A stretch of DNA of 64,000 bases from G963556115 sp963678205 (GCA_963678205.1 OY782760.1:2170001-2234000), one strand, 5' to 3'. Shown: positions 28,262-37,952, counted from the first letter of the stretch. The notes: generated by a model not told the origin, from the letters alone. Made by a program: numbers and translations.

Positions 28262-29602
28262 ATGACCGATTATAAGCATAGAATTTTAATTGTTGATGAT
28301 AAAGAAAAGTTGTGCCGTCTTATGGTTACTAACTATAAGCAGCAGGGGTATGAAGCTGAATATGCGACCTGTGCTCAATCTGCAATTAATAAATTCAAAC
28401 ATAATCAATTTAATCTAGTGCTCCTTGATTTAAAGCTTGGGGCGGATAATGGAATTGATGTTCTCAAAGAAATTTTTACTATTAATCCAGAAATACCTGT
28501 AATAATGATTACTGGGTATGGAACTGTTGCATCTGCTGTTGAAGCGATGAAAATAGGTGCGTATGATTATGTTCAGAAACCTGTAGATTTTCCGGTTTTA
28601 TGCCAGATAATAAAAAAAGCTCTCAGTCAGTCTAAGAGTAACAATGATATATCTGAATACTCATTTAATTCTATTGAAATGAAGTCTAGAAATAGTGAGT
28701 ATATACAAGTTCAAGAGACTCTCGATAAGTTTGCTCCTACTGACCTGCCAATATTGATTCTTGGTGAAAGTGGGGTTGGAAAAGAACATTTAGCTGACTA
28801 TATTCATCAGCATTCTCTGAGAAAAGATGAGCAGCTTTTAAAAATTAACTGTTCGTCATTTTCTGAAAGTTTATTAGTTAATGAGCTTTTTGGGCATGAG
28901 CAAGGTTCATATACTGGAGCGGAAAAGTCGCATCAAGGGATTTTTGAACAGGCTAATAAAGGGACATTGTTTCTTGATGAGATTGGTGATATGCCGATTT
29001 CAGTGCAAGTGAGAATTTTGAGGACTTTACAGAACAGTGAGGTAAGGCGCATTGGTGCAAAAAAGAACCTTAATGTTGATGTAAGGATAATCGCTGCTAC
29101 TAATAAAAATCTTGATGATATGATTGAGAAAAAGCTGTTTAGGCTTGATTTATTCTACAGACTTAACTCTGTTACAGTAACTGTTCCTTCTCTGGCTCAA
29201 AGAATTGAAGATTTGCCATTAATTTGTGCAAGTGTGCTCAATAAGATTGCTGCTATTACTAGCATTCCTGCGAAAATGATCTCAGAAGAAGTTCTTGAGT
29301 TATTTACGAAATATTCATTCCCGGGTAATATTAGAGAACTCGAAAACATATTGAATTATGCGAGTACTGTAGCAAAATCTGATATTATTACAAAAAATGA
29401 TCTACCTCCATTCTTTATGGTCGGAGAGAATAGTCGCATGGATTCTAGTTCTGATCTACTCCAAGCAAGTGAAAAAGATACAATTATTCAGGTACTTGCG
29501 GAGTGTAATTATAATAAGAAACTGGCAGCACAGATGCTAGGTATTTCCCGCTCTACTTTATATAGTAAATTAGAAAAGTATGATATAACAAATAATGTCT
29601 GA
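28262..29602 (+). CDS. Sigma-54-dependent response regulator (NtrC type)
   Basis: A 446-residue regulator with all three NtrC domains. The receiver has its phospho-Asp at about residue 56 (LVLLDLKLG); the AAA+ domain has Walker A GESGVGKE, the sigma-54 contact loop GSYTGA (variant of GAFTGA) and Walker B TLFLDEIGD; a Fis-type helix-turn-helix ends the protein (NKKLAAQMLGISRSTLYSKL). It should activate sigma-54 promoters when phosphorylated. Its last codons overlap by 8 bases the start of the ABC-kinase fusion gene, its obvious partner. Start at 28262 with AGGAT upstream; earlier in-frame starts lack conserved residues. Confidence 0.93.
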   Translation: MTDYKHRILIVDDKEKLCRLMVTNYKQQGYEAEYATCAQSAINKFKHNQFNLVLLDLKLGADNGIDVLKEIFTINPEIPVIMITGYGTVASAVEAMKIGAYDYVQKPVDFPVLCQIIKKALSQSKSNNDISEYSFNSIEMKSRNSEYIQVQETLDKFAPTDLPILILGESGVGKEHLADYIHQHSLRKDEQLLKINCSSFSESLLVNELFGHEQGSYTGAEKSHQGIFEQANKGTLFLDEIGDMPISVQVRILRTLQNSEVRRIGAKKNLNVDVRIIAATNKNLDDMIEKKLFRLDLFYRLNSVTVTVPSLAQRIEDLPLICASVLNKIAAITSIPAKMISEEVLELFTKYSFPGNIRELENILNYASTVAKSDIITKNDLPPFFMVGENSRMDSSSDLLQASEKDTIIQVLAECNYNKKLAAQMLGISRSTLYSKLEKYDITNNV

Positions 29603-31406
29603 GCAATCTTTAATTGTAATTAATAACCTTCATTTAAAATATGGCAATAACCATATTTTAAAGGGAATTACTGTTGATATTAATCCAGGAGAAATATATG
29701 CATTGGTTGGTGAACATGGGTCTGGAAAAAGCTCATTGGCGCGTGTGTTAAGTGGGTTTACTCCAATTTTACAAGGTGGTATTCATTATAAAGGAAAATT
29801 ACATAAATATCACTCTTATGAAAAAGCAATTGTTAATGAAATCTTACTGGTACCACAGAGTAACTTTGGGTTTGATAATCTGTCAGTTGCTGAAAACATT
29901 TTTATGCAAATCAGGAAAAAAGGCTGTAGAATATTTAGTGCTGCAAAACAACGAGATCTTGCAAAAGGGTATTTTGATGATTTAGGAGTTACGATTGATC
30001 CTAGTATAATGTTTAGCGATTTAAGCTTGTCAGACCGAGTTTTTGTCTATATTTTAAAGCAGATATATGCTAAACCAGAAATATTGATTCTTGATGAAAG
30101 TCTTGAAAAGCTCTCAATCGAAAACCTTGAAATTATTATCCCACTCTTGCAGAAAATGGTTAAAAACGGTTCTTCTATTATATTGGTTACTCATAAGATT
30201 GATGACATCTTTAAGCTTGCCAAGGATTTGATTATTCTTCGTGAAGGTAAAATTGTATTCAAAGGTACACTTGAGGATATTGATAAAATGAGCTTGATTC
30301 GTCTTGCTTATATGCAGCTTACAAAAGAAGAAATAATTGGTGGTAGCGGTGAAAACTTAACCGATATTCTCAAGTATAATGAAGCTATTCTTACTAAATT
30401 ACCACTTCACCTATTTATTGTAGATACTAATTTTAATATTAGATTGATTAATAATAAGGCTAAAAAGCTACTCAAGCTTACAGCTAAAATTGGCAGAAAT
30501 CTTAACTTTAAGGATGTTTTCTCAGATCATCCTGAATTTTTAAAGCTTGTTTTACAGGCTGTAGATCAACATGAAGAGGTAACTATTGATAATATAAGCT
30601 TTATGTTAGAAGCTAACAAAGTTAATATGAATATTAAGGTTGTACCTGTTTTTGAATTGACAAATTACATTGGTAGTATTATTACGCTTGAAGATATAAC
30701 TAAACAGGAGCGGTTACGATCACAAGTAATGCTTTCAGAGAATCTGGCTGCTGTTGGTATGTTGGCTGCTGGGGTTGCACACGAAATCAATAATCCTTTG
30801 GAAATGATAAATTATAGCCTGCAAGATTTGAAATATAGAGATGAGAAAAATAAATTTACAAAAGAGCTGAATTCACTGGAAGATGAGATGAATTCTATCG
30901 CAAGCATCGTAAAGAATCTCGTTGTTTTTTCTGACAACAATTCGTTGAATATTCAGCGATTTTCAATTAATAAACTCGTAAAAGATATAACGCGTCTTAT
31001 GAAATTTAAAGCTCAGGAGAGTAAAATTGAATTTCATATAAATTTTGCTGAGGAAGAAATTTTTGTTGAAGCGAATAAAATTGAAATACGTCAAGTACTG
31101 CTTAATTTACTTAAGAATAGTTTTGAAGCTATGACTGGTGGAGGACTTGTGAGTATTGACATAAAAGTTATCGCAGAGAGTCAAGTGGAGATTCTCTTTA
31201 CAGATCAGGGTGGAGGAATTATTCTAGATAATCCTAGCGATATATTTCTACCGTTTTGCTCAACTAAGAATGATGACTCAAGAAATACTGGATTAGGGCT
31301 TTCAATATCTTATAATCTAATTAAAAACAATAACGGAGAATTATCTTTTGAGAATAACCCTCCAATAGGATGTAGATTTAGAATTACACTCCCTCGAGCT
31401 TTTTAA
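29595..31406 (+). CDS. Fusion of sugar-ABC ATPase domain, PAS domain and histidine kinase
   Basis: A 603-residue soluble protein with an unusual domain order. Residues about 1-235 form an ABC ATPase like the first half of RbsA/MglA: Walker A GEHGSGKSS, VAENIFM, a signature loop changed to LSLSDRVFVYI, Walker B ILILDES and H-loop LVTHK. A PAS-like domain follows (about 265-370), then HisKA with His396 in VAHEINNPLEM and an HATPase domain with NLLKNSFEAM, DQGGGI and GLGLSIS. No membrane segment is seen. Its start overlaps the sigma-54 regulator, so the pair is co-translated. It may bind a sugar permease or simply ATP and pass that state to the kinase. Confidence 0.9.
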   Translation: MSEQSLIVINNLHLKYGNNHILKGITVDINPGEIYALVGEHGSGKSSLARVLSGFTPILQGGIHYKGKLHKYHSYEKAIVNEILLVPQSNFGFDNLSVAENIFMQIRKKGCRIFSAAKQRDLAKGYFDDLGVTIDPSIMFSDLSLSDRVFVYILKQIYAKPEILILDESLEKLSIENLEIIIPLLQKMVKNGSSIILVTHKIDDIFKLAKDLIILREGKIVFKGTLEDIDKMSLIRLAYMQLTKEEIIGGSGENLTDILKYNEAILTKLPLHLFIVDTNFNIRLINNKAKKLLKLTAKIGRNLNFKDVFSDHPEFLKLVLQAVDQHEEVTIDNISFMLEANKVNMNIKVVPVFELTNYIGSIITLEDITKQERLRSQVMLSENLAAVGMLAAGVAHEINNPLEMINYSLQDLKYRDEKNKFTKELNSLEDEMNSIASIVKNLVVFSDNNSLNIQRFSINKLVKDITRLMKFKAQESKIEFHINFAEEEIFVEANKIEIRQVLLNLLKNSFEAMTGGGLVSIDIKVIAESQVEILFTDQGGGIILDNPSDIFLPFCSTKNDDSRNTGLGLSISYNLIKNNNGELSFENNPPIGCRFRITLPRAF

Positions 31407-31416
31407 CTATGAGTTT

Positions 31417-31474
31417 AGTGTCCAAAAACTGGACACTGTGTCTTAAAAGTGTACAGACATAGTCTGTACACTTT
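31417..31474 (+). terminator. Tandem hairpins after the kinase gene
   Basis: Two perfect hairpins: AGTGTCC/GGACACT (31417-31437, 7-base loop) and AAAGTGTACAGAC/GTCTGTACACTTT (31446-31474, 3-base loop), the latter followed by ATTGG. The second is a strong terminator; the first could add to it or act as a processing site. Confidence 0.75.
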
Positions 31475-31970
31475 ATTGGTAATAAGCATTAGTGCTAATT
31501 AGTTAAAATTTATTATTAAGTTATATTTTTCTGTAACTTATTATAAAATAATGTGTTGTGTTTGTGAATGATTGTTTTGCTTGAAGTTGTATAAAATAAC
31601 TAAAAAAAATTGGTATAGGTTTTGCTATATCAACATCAAAATATAGCGGGAAATTAATTATTCTCCTGATAAATAAATAGTATTTGTCAAATCATTTTTA
31701 ACGAAAGTAATGATAACAGCAGAGTCTGCTGTATCAATTATAAATCTGTATTAAAGGTTTAAATTATTGGTTTTAAAGAACCCCATCTGATTCTGTTAAA
31801 CTTTCGTTTGATCTTATTATAGTGTGTAGTTGATTTGTTAATTAAATAAATACAAGTTCAGCACAAATTAAATTAGTAGTGGTGCATCATTTAATTTTGT
31901 GTTAGCTTTTTCTGTTCTTTGCAGTTGAATTCATGGGTTTGTTTGTTTGATGATGGTTTAGGAGATTGTA
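31475..31970 (+). promoter_or_regulatory. Intergenic region with candidate sigma-54 promoter
   Basis: About 500 bases without a gene. At 31610-31626 the sequence TTGGTATAGGTTTTGCT has GG and GC exactly 10 bases apart and the TTGCT box, as in -24/-12 promoters; the -24 box is weak (TGGTA against TGGCA). It points toward the second dehydrogenase copy and ABC importer, directly downstream of the sigma-54 regulator genes. Start of transcription would be about 340 bases before the coding region. Confidence 0.4.
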
Positions 31971-33011
31971 GTGAAAGCATTTGTTCTTGAGAAAAAAGGT
32001 GTTATTGCGACTCGCGATATTGATATAGATGAGACCCTTGGTCCTAATGATGTAAGAATTGCTCCTAAGTGTGTTGGTATTTGTGGGAGTGATATTCATT
32101 ATTATACACATGGTCATATTGGTGATTTTGTTGTTAATGAACCTATGGTACTTGGTCATGAAGCAAGTGGTATGATTGTTGAGGTAGGTGAGGATGTCAA
32201 AAATCTCAAAGTTGGTGATCGTGTCTGTATGGAGCCAGGTATTCCTAAATCTGGAAGCCGCGCGGTTTTTGAAGGGCATTATAACCTTGATCCGGATGTT
32301 CGTTTTTGGGCGACACCACCTATTCATGGCTGTATGCGTGAGACCGTAATACATCCAGCGTCTTTAACTTTTGCTTTACCCGATAATGTTAGTTATGAAG
32401 AAGGAGTTCTTGTTGAGCCTTTAGCGATTGGGATTTATTCAGCTCAGAAGGCATGTATCAAGCCGGGGGATGTTGCTGTAGTGCTTGGAGGTGGTACGAT
32501 CGGACTTGTTACAGCACTTTCAGCACTTGGAGCAGGGTGTTCACAGGTTGTAATCTGTGACTATAAGCAGGGTAAGATTGATTTCATAAATAAGCATTAT
32601 TCTGATTTACAGATACGAACAGTAAATCCTGCAAATGAGGATCCTTTGGCTGTTGTTAATGAAATAACAGGAAACTGGGGGGCAGATGTTTTATTTGAAG
32701 CGAGTGGTGCTCCGGCAGCAATACTTGGAGCTATGGACTACATTTGTCCAGCTGGTACTTTGGTTTTCGTAGGTATGCCACCTGACCCGGCACCAGTTGA
32801 TATAGTTAAGGCTCAGGTAAAAGAAATAACAATGAAAACGATATTCAGGTATGCAAATGTATATGACAGAGCGATACGTAGTATAGCAAGTGGTGGGGTA
32901 AATGTTAAGCCATTGGTAACAGCAAAATACAAATTTGAGCAGGCAGTTGAGGCATATGATTTTGCAGCAACGTTACCTGATGATCAAGTGAAGATAATAA
33001 TTGAAATGTAG
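31971..33011 (+). CDS. Xylitol/sorbitol dehydrogenase-like MDR enzyme, copy 2 (GTG start)
   Basis: Encodes exactly the same 346 residues as 10148-11188. The two genes differ in the start codon (GTG here) and at four third-codon positions (near 32036, 32066, 32480 and 32585), all silent. The identity begins at the start codon and continues 33 bases past the stop, ending in the middle of copy 1's terminator hairpin. Ribosome site AGGAGATT. This copy is placed before an ABC importer and behind a candidate sigma-54 promoter, so the same enzyme is made under two different controls. Confidence 0.9.
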   Translation: MKAFVLEKKGVIATRDIDIDETLGPNDVRIAPKCVGICGSDIHYYTHGHIGDFVVNEPMVLGHEASGMIVEVGEDVKNLKVGDRVCMEPGIPKSGSRAVFEGHYNLDPDVRFWATPPIHGCMRETVIHPASLTFALPDNVSYEEGVLVEPLAIGIYSAQKACIKPGDVAVVLGGGTIGLVTALSALGAGCSQVVICDYKQGKIDFINKHYSDLQIRTVNPANEDPLAVVNEITGNWGADVLFEASGAPAAILGAMDYICPAGTLVFVGMPPDPAPVDIVKAQVKEITMKTIFRYANVYDRAIRSIASGGVNVKPLVTAKYKFEQAVEAYDFAATLPDDQVKIIIEM

Positions 33012-33057
33012 TTAATGTGTTTGTGGCTGAAAATTTGAAGCATAATCATAATTGTAT

Positions 33058-33088
33058 TTCCAAAGTTATTTGTTGTACAACTTTGGAA
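33058..33088 (+). terminator. Hairpin after dehydrogenase copy 2
   Basis: Perfect 10-bp stem TTCCAAAGTT/AACTTTGGAA, 11-base loop, followed by TAAATAATTTAAATAT. It replaces the hairpin half lost at the duplication border. Confidence 0.55.
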
Positions 33089-33179
33089 TAAATAATTTAA
33101 ATATAAATGTGTTTTTAGTATTGGGCGGTACTCAATGCTGTTTGTTAGTTTTTGTTATTTTTTTTGAAAGGTATACATA

Positions 33180-34142
33180 ATGAAAAATTTTGTATTCGCG
33201 GTAGTTCTTTTCTTTGCTTGTTCTTTGGTGATGAATAATTTTGCAAATGCTGGCGATAAGCCAAAAGTTGGTATTACTATTCAGTCTTTAGAAAATAGTT
33301 ACTGGGCGGGTGTATTCGGTGAAGTTCAGAAATTAATGGACGAAAAAGGCTGGGACTATACTGTTCTTGGATGTAAAGACAATGCTGCTATACAGATTCA
33401 GCAGATAGAGAATTTTGCAACAAATGATGTTGACATGATCATGGTTCATCCTTCAGATCCAAACGCTTTAGAAGATTATCTTGCTAGTGCACGTGAACAA
33501 GGTATTAAAGTAATGTGCTGGGATGACAAGATGAAAAATACTGATGTCAACTGGGTATTGGATAATACAAAGTTGGGTTATGCAATTGGTTCTGCTGCTG
33601 CCAAATTTATCAACGAACATTTTTCAACAACTAACAAGGCTCAAGTTGCTATTATGGATTATCCTCAGACACCAATTCTTCTTGAAAGAGAGAATGGTAT
33701 TCTAAATGGTTTAAAAGATAACGCTGCTGGAAAGTATGAAGTTGTTGCTCAGCAGCCTGCAATTGACGCTGCTTCAGCTCTTACTAACATGGAGTCAATT
33801 TTCCAGGCTTTTCCTGATGTGAAAATTGTCTGCTCTATCGGTGCTGGTGGAGATATTGGTGCTAATGAAGCATTCATGACTAAATATAATGGTAAAATTC
33901 CAGCTGATGTAGGTATTTTCTCTGCTGATGCTACTGAACAGCAACTTGAAGCAATTGTGAATGGTGAAGCGACAAGAGCAAGTGTTGGTTTTGAAGGATC
34001 AAATAAAAAGACAGCAGAAGCAGTTGTTGAACTATATGAAAAATTAATCAATAATGAGTCATTCCCAAGCAAAGATATTTACAGAAATCTTATGGTAATA
34101 GATAAGAATACAGCTGCTAAGTACCTTGCTGATTTTAAATAA
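33180..34142 (+). CDS. Sugar ABC transporter periplasmic binding protein (second importer)
   Basis: A 320-residue RbsB-type protein with a Sec signal peptide (FVFAVVLFFACSLVMNNF, cleavage near ANA). The mature domain begins PKVGITIQSLENSYW, with the hinge-side FSADATEQQ in place of the usual DG motif. Sequence is only distantly similar to the other two binding proteins here, so it probably has a different ligand. It is first gene of an importer whose ATPase and permease follow after a 285-base gap containing two long hairpins. AAAGG ribosome site. Confidence 0.9.
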   Translation: MKNFVFAVVLFFACSLVMNNFANAGDKPKVGITIQSLENSYWAGVFGEVQKLMDEKGWDYTVLGCKDNAAIQIQQIENFATNDVDMIMVHPSDPNALEDYLASAREQGIKVMCWDDKMKNTDVNWVLDNTKLGYAIGSAAAKFINEHFSTTNKAQVAIMDYPQTPILLERENGILNGLKDNAAGKYEVVAQQPAIDAASALTNMESIFQAFPDVKIVCSIGAGGDIGANEAFMTKYNGKIPADVGIFSADATEQQLEAIVNGEATRASVGFEGSNKKTAEAVVELYEKLINNESFPSKDIYRNLMVIDKNTAAKYLADFK

Positions 34143-34173
34143 CGAAATAAAGATACTTATACCGTAAGTATAA

Positions 34174-34332
34174 TTGTTATCTGGAAATTATAATTTAAGT
34201 GATTTGTCAATCATATTAAGTAATGCTTTGATTATCCAGATAACAAAAGGCTTATATAAATTCTTTATTCAAAATGAATTAGAGCATAACATCTGTCGTT
34301 TTCAGAAATCTACTTTATGCCAGATGTTATGC
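34174..34332 (+). terminator. Two long-loop hairpins between binding-protein and ATPase genes
   Basis: TTGTTATCTGGA/TCCAGATAACAA (34174-34185 with 34235-34246) and GCATAACATCTG/CAGATGTTATGC (34284-34295 with 34321-34332), each 12 bp and perfect. A smaller hairpin ATACTTA/TAAGTAT precedes them. None has a T-run. They probably stabilise or process the binding-protein message. Confidence 0.5.
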
Positions 34333-34427
34333 GTTAAATAATAGAATTCAAAACAAGCCAATAATGATTTAAAAGTAGTGGTTGCGTGTTATTCACAACT
34401 GTTACTTTCAATTTGATGGAGAAAACA

Positions 34428-35948
34428 ATGGATGAAGATTATATTCTGCAGTTGAAAGAGATACGAAAAGAGTATCCAGGGGTAACTGCATTGAAGAATG
34501 TCTCACTTGAAATAAAAAAAGGTGAAATACTCGGATTAATCGGTGAAAATGGTGCAGGTAAATCCACCTTGATAAAGACTTGCTCTGGCGCTGTTATACC
34601 TACATCTGGCAAAATAATTATCAATGGTAAGGAATTTACCGAGATGACACCTCAATTAGCCCGAGAAAACGGTATTGCTATTATTTACCAGGAATTTAAC
34701 AATGTTAGTCAGCTCTCAGCTGCAGAAAATCTATTTCTTGGGAACCCAATTAGAAATGGTATTTTAATTGATAAAAAAGCAATGGAAAAAGCAGCCGAGA
34801 AAGCTTTTAAACAATTAAATATTGATATTAATCCTAAAACTTTGGTTGGTGATTTGTCGGTAGGATACCAGCAAATGATAGAAATTGCAAAAGCAATTGA
34901 GCAAGATGCAAAAGTACTAATCATGGACGAACCTTCGGCTCCTTTGACAAATGCTGAGGTTGAGAGCTTATATGAAGTTTGTGAATTAATGAAATCGCGT
35001 GGAGTTTCAATTATTTATATTTCTCATAGGCTTGAAGAAGTTTTAAAGTTAACAAATAGAATCGTTGTTTTACGTGATGGTGAATATATTAAAACATTAA
35101 ATACTGCAGATACTACTATTGATATGATGGTTAAATTGATGGTAGGAAGAGAGTTAAAAGATGTATTCCCTGCAAGAGATCCATTTGATGAGAGTAATGA
35201 TGTTATTTTTGAAGCGAAAAATATAAGTGGGAATGGTACTAAGAATATAAATCTGCAAATTAAAAGAGGAGAGGTCCTAGGGCTTGGTGGACTTGTGGGA
35301 GCGGGAAGAACAGAGTTTGTTCAAATGATATTTGGAGCTGTTCATAAAACTGCAGGGCAGTTCTTTTTTAATGGTAATGAGATAAATCCAAAATCACCAA
35401 GAGAGGCTATTGATTTAGGTATTGCTCTTGTTGCTGAAGACAGAAAAAGACATGGTGCATTACTTGATATTTCAATAATGAATAATATAAGTATGCCCAT
35501 TTATAAGAGAATTTCAAAACTCTCTGTTATTAATAGTAAAAAAGAAAAAAGGATTTCTGAAAGATATAGAAAAGATCTATTAATCAAAACTCCTTCAATT
35601 CAACAGAAGGTAAAAAATTTGAGTGGTGGAAATCAGCAGAAGGTAATTTTAGGTAAATGGCTGGCGGCAAATTCTCAATTAATTATATTGGATGAGCCGA
35701 CAAGAGGAATTGATGTAGGGGCTAAGTTTGAAATTTATAAGCTTGTCAACACATTAGTTGATATTGGGAAAACTGTTTTGCTTATCTCTTCTGAGATGGA
35801 AGAGCTGATAGGTATGTCTGATAGAATTATTGTGTTTGCAGGAGGTCGAGTAAATGGAGAACTCTATAAAAGCGAATTTGACCAGAATGTAATTATGAGA
35901 ATGGCAGCAGATGTTGATGATATAGGAGGCATTATTGATGAAATTTAA
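34428..35948 (+). CDS. Sugar ABC transporter ATPase (second importer)
   Basis: A 506-residue tandem ATPase. First domain: Walker A GENGAGKST, DLSVGYQQMIEIAKAI, Walker B LIMDEPSAPL, H-loop YISHRLEE. Second domain: GAGRTEFVQMIF as degenerate Walker A, LSGGNQQKV, and LDEPTRGIDVG. The start at 34428 has TGGAGA upstream and aligns with the other ATPases here; two in-frame starts upstream are less likely. The permease start overlaps its end by 11 bases. Confidence 0.94.
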   Translation: MDEDYILQLKEIRKEYPGVTALKNVSLEIKKGEILGLIGENGAGKSTLIKTCSGAVIPTSGKIIINGKEFTEMTPQLARENGIAIIYQEFNNVSQLSAAENLFLGNPIRNGILIDKKAMEKAAEKAFKQLNIDINPKTLVGDLSVGYQQMIEIAKAIEQDAKVLIMDEPSAPLTNAEVESLYEVCELMKSRGVSIIYISHRLEEVLKLTNRIVVLRDGEYIKTLNTADTTIDMMVKLMVGRELKDVFPARDPFDESNDVIFEAKNISGNGTKNINLQIKRGEVLGLGGLVGAGRTEFVQMIFGAVHKTAGQFFFNGNEINPKSPREAIDLGIALVAEDRKRHGALLDISIMNNISMPIYKRISKLSVINSKKEKRISERYRKDLLIKTPSIQQKVKNLSGGNQQKVILGKWLAANSQLIILDEPTRGIDVGAKFEIYKLVNTLVDIGKTVLLISSEMEELIGMSDRIIVFAGGRVNGELYKSEFDQNVIMRMAADVDDIGGIIDEI

Positions 35949-36885
35949 TTTTAAAAATATGATTAAAAAGAACGCTATTTGGCTTGTTCTTTTAGCGTTA
36001 GTTATTATCTTTACATGGGCCAATCCTAGGTTTCTGTCAATGCGAAATCTTTTTACTGTTGCTAGGCAGGTCTCTATGTACGGTATAGCATCAATTGGTA
36101 TGACATTTGTAATTCTTATCGCTGGGATTGATTTATCTATAGGTTCTATTATTACTGTTGTAAATGTTGTGTGTGCATATTTAATGGTTAAATGTGGGTT
36201 TGGAATGGTGGCCTCTGTTGCAATTTCACTTCTCTTATCTTTATTTATCGGGCTGTTCAATAGTGTGTTGATTGCTTCAATTGGCATCCCTTCAATTATT
36301 GCGACTTTTGCTACACAGACAGTAGTAGCAGGTGCAGCTTACCTTATTTCTGGTGGGGTCCCAATTTTCGGGTTTGATCCTAGGTTTAAAGTAATTGGTC
36401 AAGGGCATGTAGGACCTGTACCAGTTCCAGTTATTATTATGATATGCTGCTTTGCTCTTGGTTCCTTTATTCTAAACAAGACATATTTTGGTCGTTATTT
36501 CTATGCTGTTGGTGGAAATGAAGAGGCTTCGAAGCTTTCTGGTATACGGGTAGGAAGAATTAAATATTTGATTTATGCTTTGTCAGGTTTTTTTGCTGGT
36601 CTTGCAGGTATTGTTATGCTATCGCGCACCAACTCTGCACAGCCAACAGCAGGTCTTGGGTATGAATTTGATGTTATTACGTGTGTGGTTTTGGGTGGAG
36701 TTTCTATTTCTGGGGGATATGGTAAGATATCTGGTATTGTTGCGGGTGTGCTTATCATTGGGGCACTGACGAATGGTATGATTTTATTAAATATTAGTGA
36801 TTATACTCAGATGATTGTTAAGGGGCTGGTTCTTATTGTTGCGGTAGGTTTTGATACCCTGCAGAAAAGGAAGGCGGTCTTATAA
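35938..36885 (+). CDS. Sugar ABC transporter permease (second importer)
   Basis: A 315-residue BPD_transp_2 permease with about nine hydrophobic segments, the motif AGIDLSIGSIITVVN near residue 65, and GGVSISGGYGKISG in the ATPase-contact region near 260. GGAGG ends 8 bases before the ATG at 35938, inside the ATPase gene. Completes the importer begun at 33180. Confidence 0.92.
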   Translation: MKFNFKNMIKKNAIWLVLLALVIIFTWANPRFLSMRNLFTVARQVSMYGIASIGMTFVILIAGIDLSIGSIITVVNVVCAYLMVKCGFGMVASVAISLLLSLFIGLFNSVLIASIGIPSIIATFATQTVVAGAAYLISGGVPIFGFDPRFKVIGQGHVGPVPVPVIIMICCFALGSFILNKTYFGRYFYAVGGNEEASKLSGIRVGRIKYLIYALSGFFAGLAGIVMLSRTNSAQPTAGLGYEFDVITCVVLGGVSISGGYGKISGIVAGVLIIGALTNGMILLNISDYTQMIVKGLVLIVAVGFDTLQKRKAVL

Positions 36886-37175
36886 GAAGTAAATAACATA
36901 TTTTAAGCGGTTATATATATAGATGTGATGTAAATGTGCTGTTAATATAAATTGACGTGTGGTGTAGGTTAAACTTGTGGTATGAGCAAGGATATGCCGG
37001 CGTTGCATTTGTGGATATAGCTATAACTTATTCAAATTATAAGCAATTTGTAATAATTTATTTAGGTGTTTTGTCTTATAAAGATAGTCAAAACATAGGT
37101 TTATTTTGAATAATTAAATTTATTGGTAATTTTGATGAACCATGAAATATTGAATTAGTTTTTTAGGAGAAAGAT

Positions 37176-37952
37176 ATGGGCATACTTGAAAAAATGAGCC
37201 TTGAAGGAAAAGCAGCGTTTGTAACTGGAGGGGCAAGAGGTATTGGAAAGCAAATTTCTATTGCTCTTGCTGAGGCTGGTAGTGATGTAGCAATTATTGA
37301 TATTGATATTGCTGAAGCGGAGAAAACAGCTAAAGAAATCTCAGATAAAGAAGGGGTTAAAACAATAGCAATTAAAGCTGACGTTACAAGCCAGAGTGAC
37401 GTGGATATGATGCTTGCTACTATTGTTGATAACTTTGGGAAACTTGATGCTGCATTCTGTAATGCTGGAATTTGTATGAACTTCCCATGTGAAGAGATGA
37501 CGCTAGAAAATTGGAAAAAGGTAATTGATATTAATTTGACGGGAGTATTTTTAACAGCGCAGGCTGCGGCAAAACAGATGCTGAAACAGGGATTTGGATC
37601 TATTATTAATACTGCATCAATGTCTGGGACAGTTGTGAATATTCCTCAGCCACAGTGTTCTTACAATGCTTCTAAAGCAGGGGTAATGCAGCTTACAAAG
37701 TCTATGGCTGTAGAGTTTGCCACTAGAGGGGTGAGGGTAAATAGTATTAGTCCTGGTTATATGGGAACTGAGCTTATAATGAATTCTGAAAAGCTTAAGC
37801 CTTTGATCAAACAATGGGAAGGGATGACTCCGGTTGGGCGTATGGGTAGACCTGAAGAATTACAGGGTATTGCGGTATATCTTGCTGGTGATGCTAGTTC
37901 ATTTACTACTGGTTCTGACTTTATAATTGATGGCGCATTTACTTGCGTTTAA
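37176..37952 (+). CDS. Short-chain dehydrogenase (sorbitol/xylulose-type SDR)
   Basis: A 258-residue classical SDR: TGGARGIGKQI cofactor motif, Asp after strand 2 (VAIIDIDI) favouring NAD, CNAGIC, catalytic Ser in NTASMSG, YNASK, and the C-terminal end IDGAFTCV. Closest in style to polyol SDRs such as L-xylulose or mannitol/sorbitol-2-dehydrogenases. It follows the second importer by 290 bases and has its own AGGAGAAAG site; probably a catabolic enzyme for that importer's substrate. Confidence 0.88.
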   Translation: MGILEKMSLEGKAAFVTGGARGIGKQISIALAEAGSDVAIIDIDIAEAEKTAKEISDKEGVKTIAIKADVTSQSDVDMMLATIVDNFGKLDAAFCNAGICMNFPCEEMTLENWKKVIDINLTGVFLTAQAAAKQMLKQGFGSIINTASMSGTVVNIPQPQCSYNASKAGVMQLTKSMAVEFATRGVRVNSISPGYMGTELIMNSEKLKPLIKQWEGMTPVGRMGRPEELQGIAVYLAGDASSFTTGSDFIIDGAFTCV

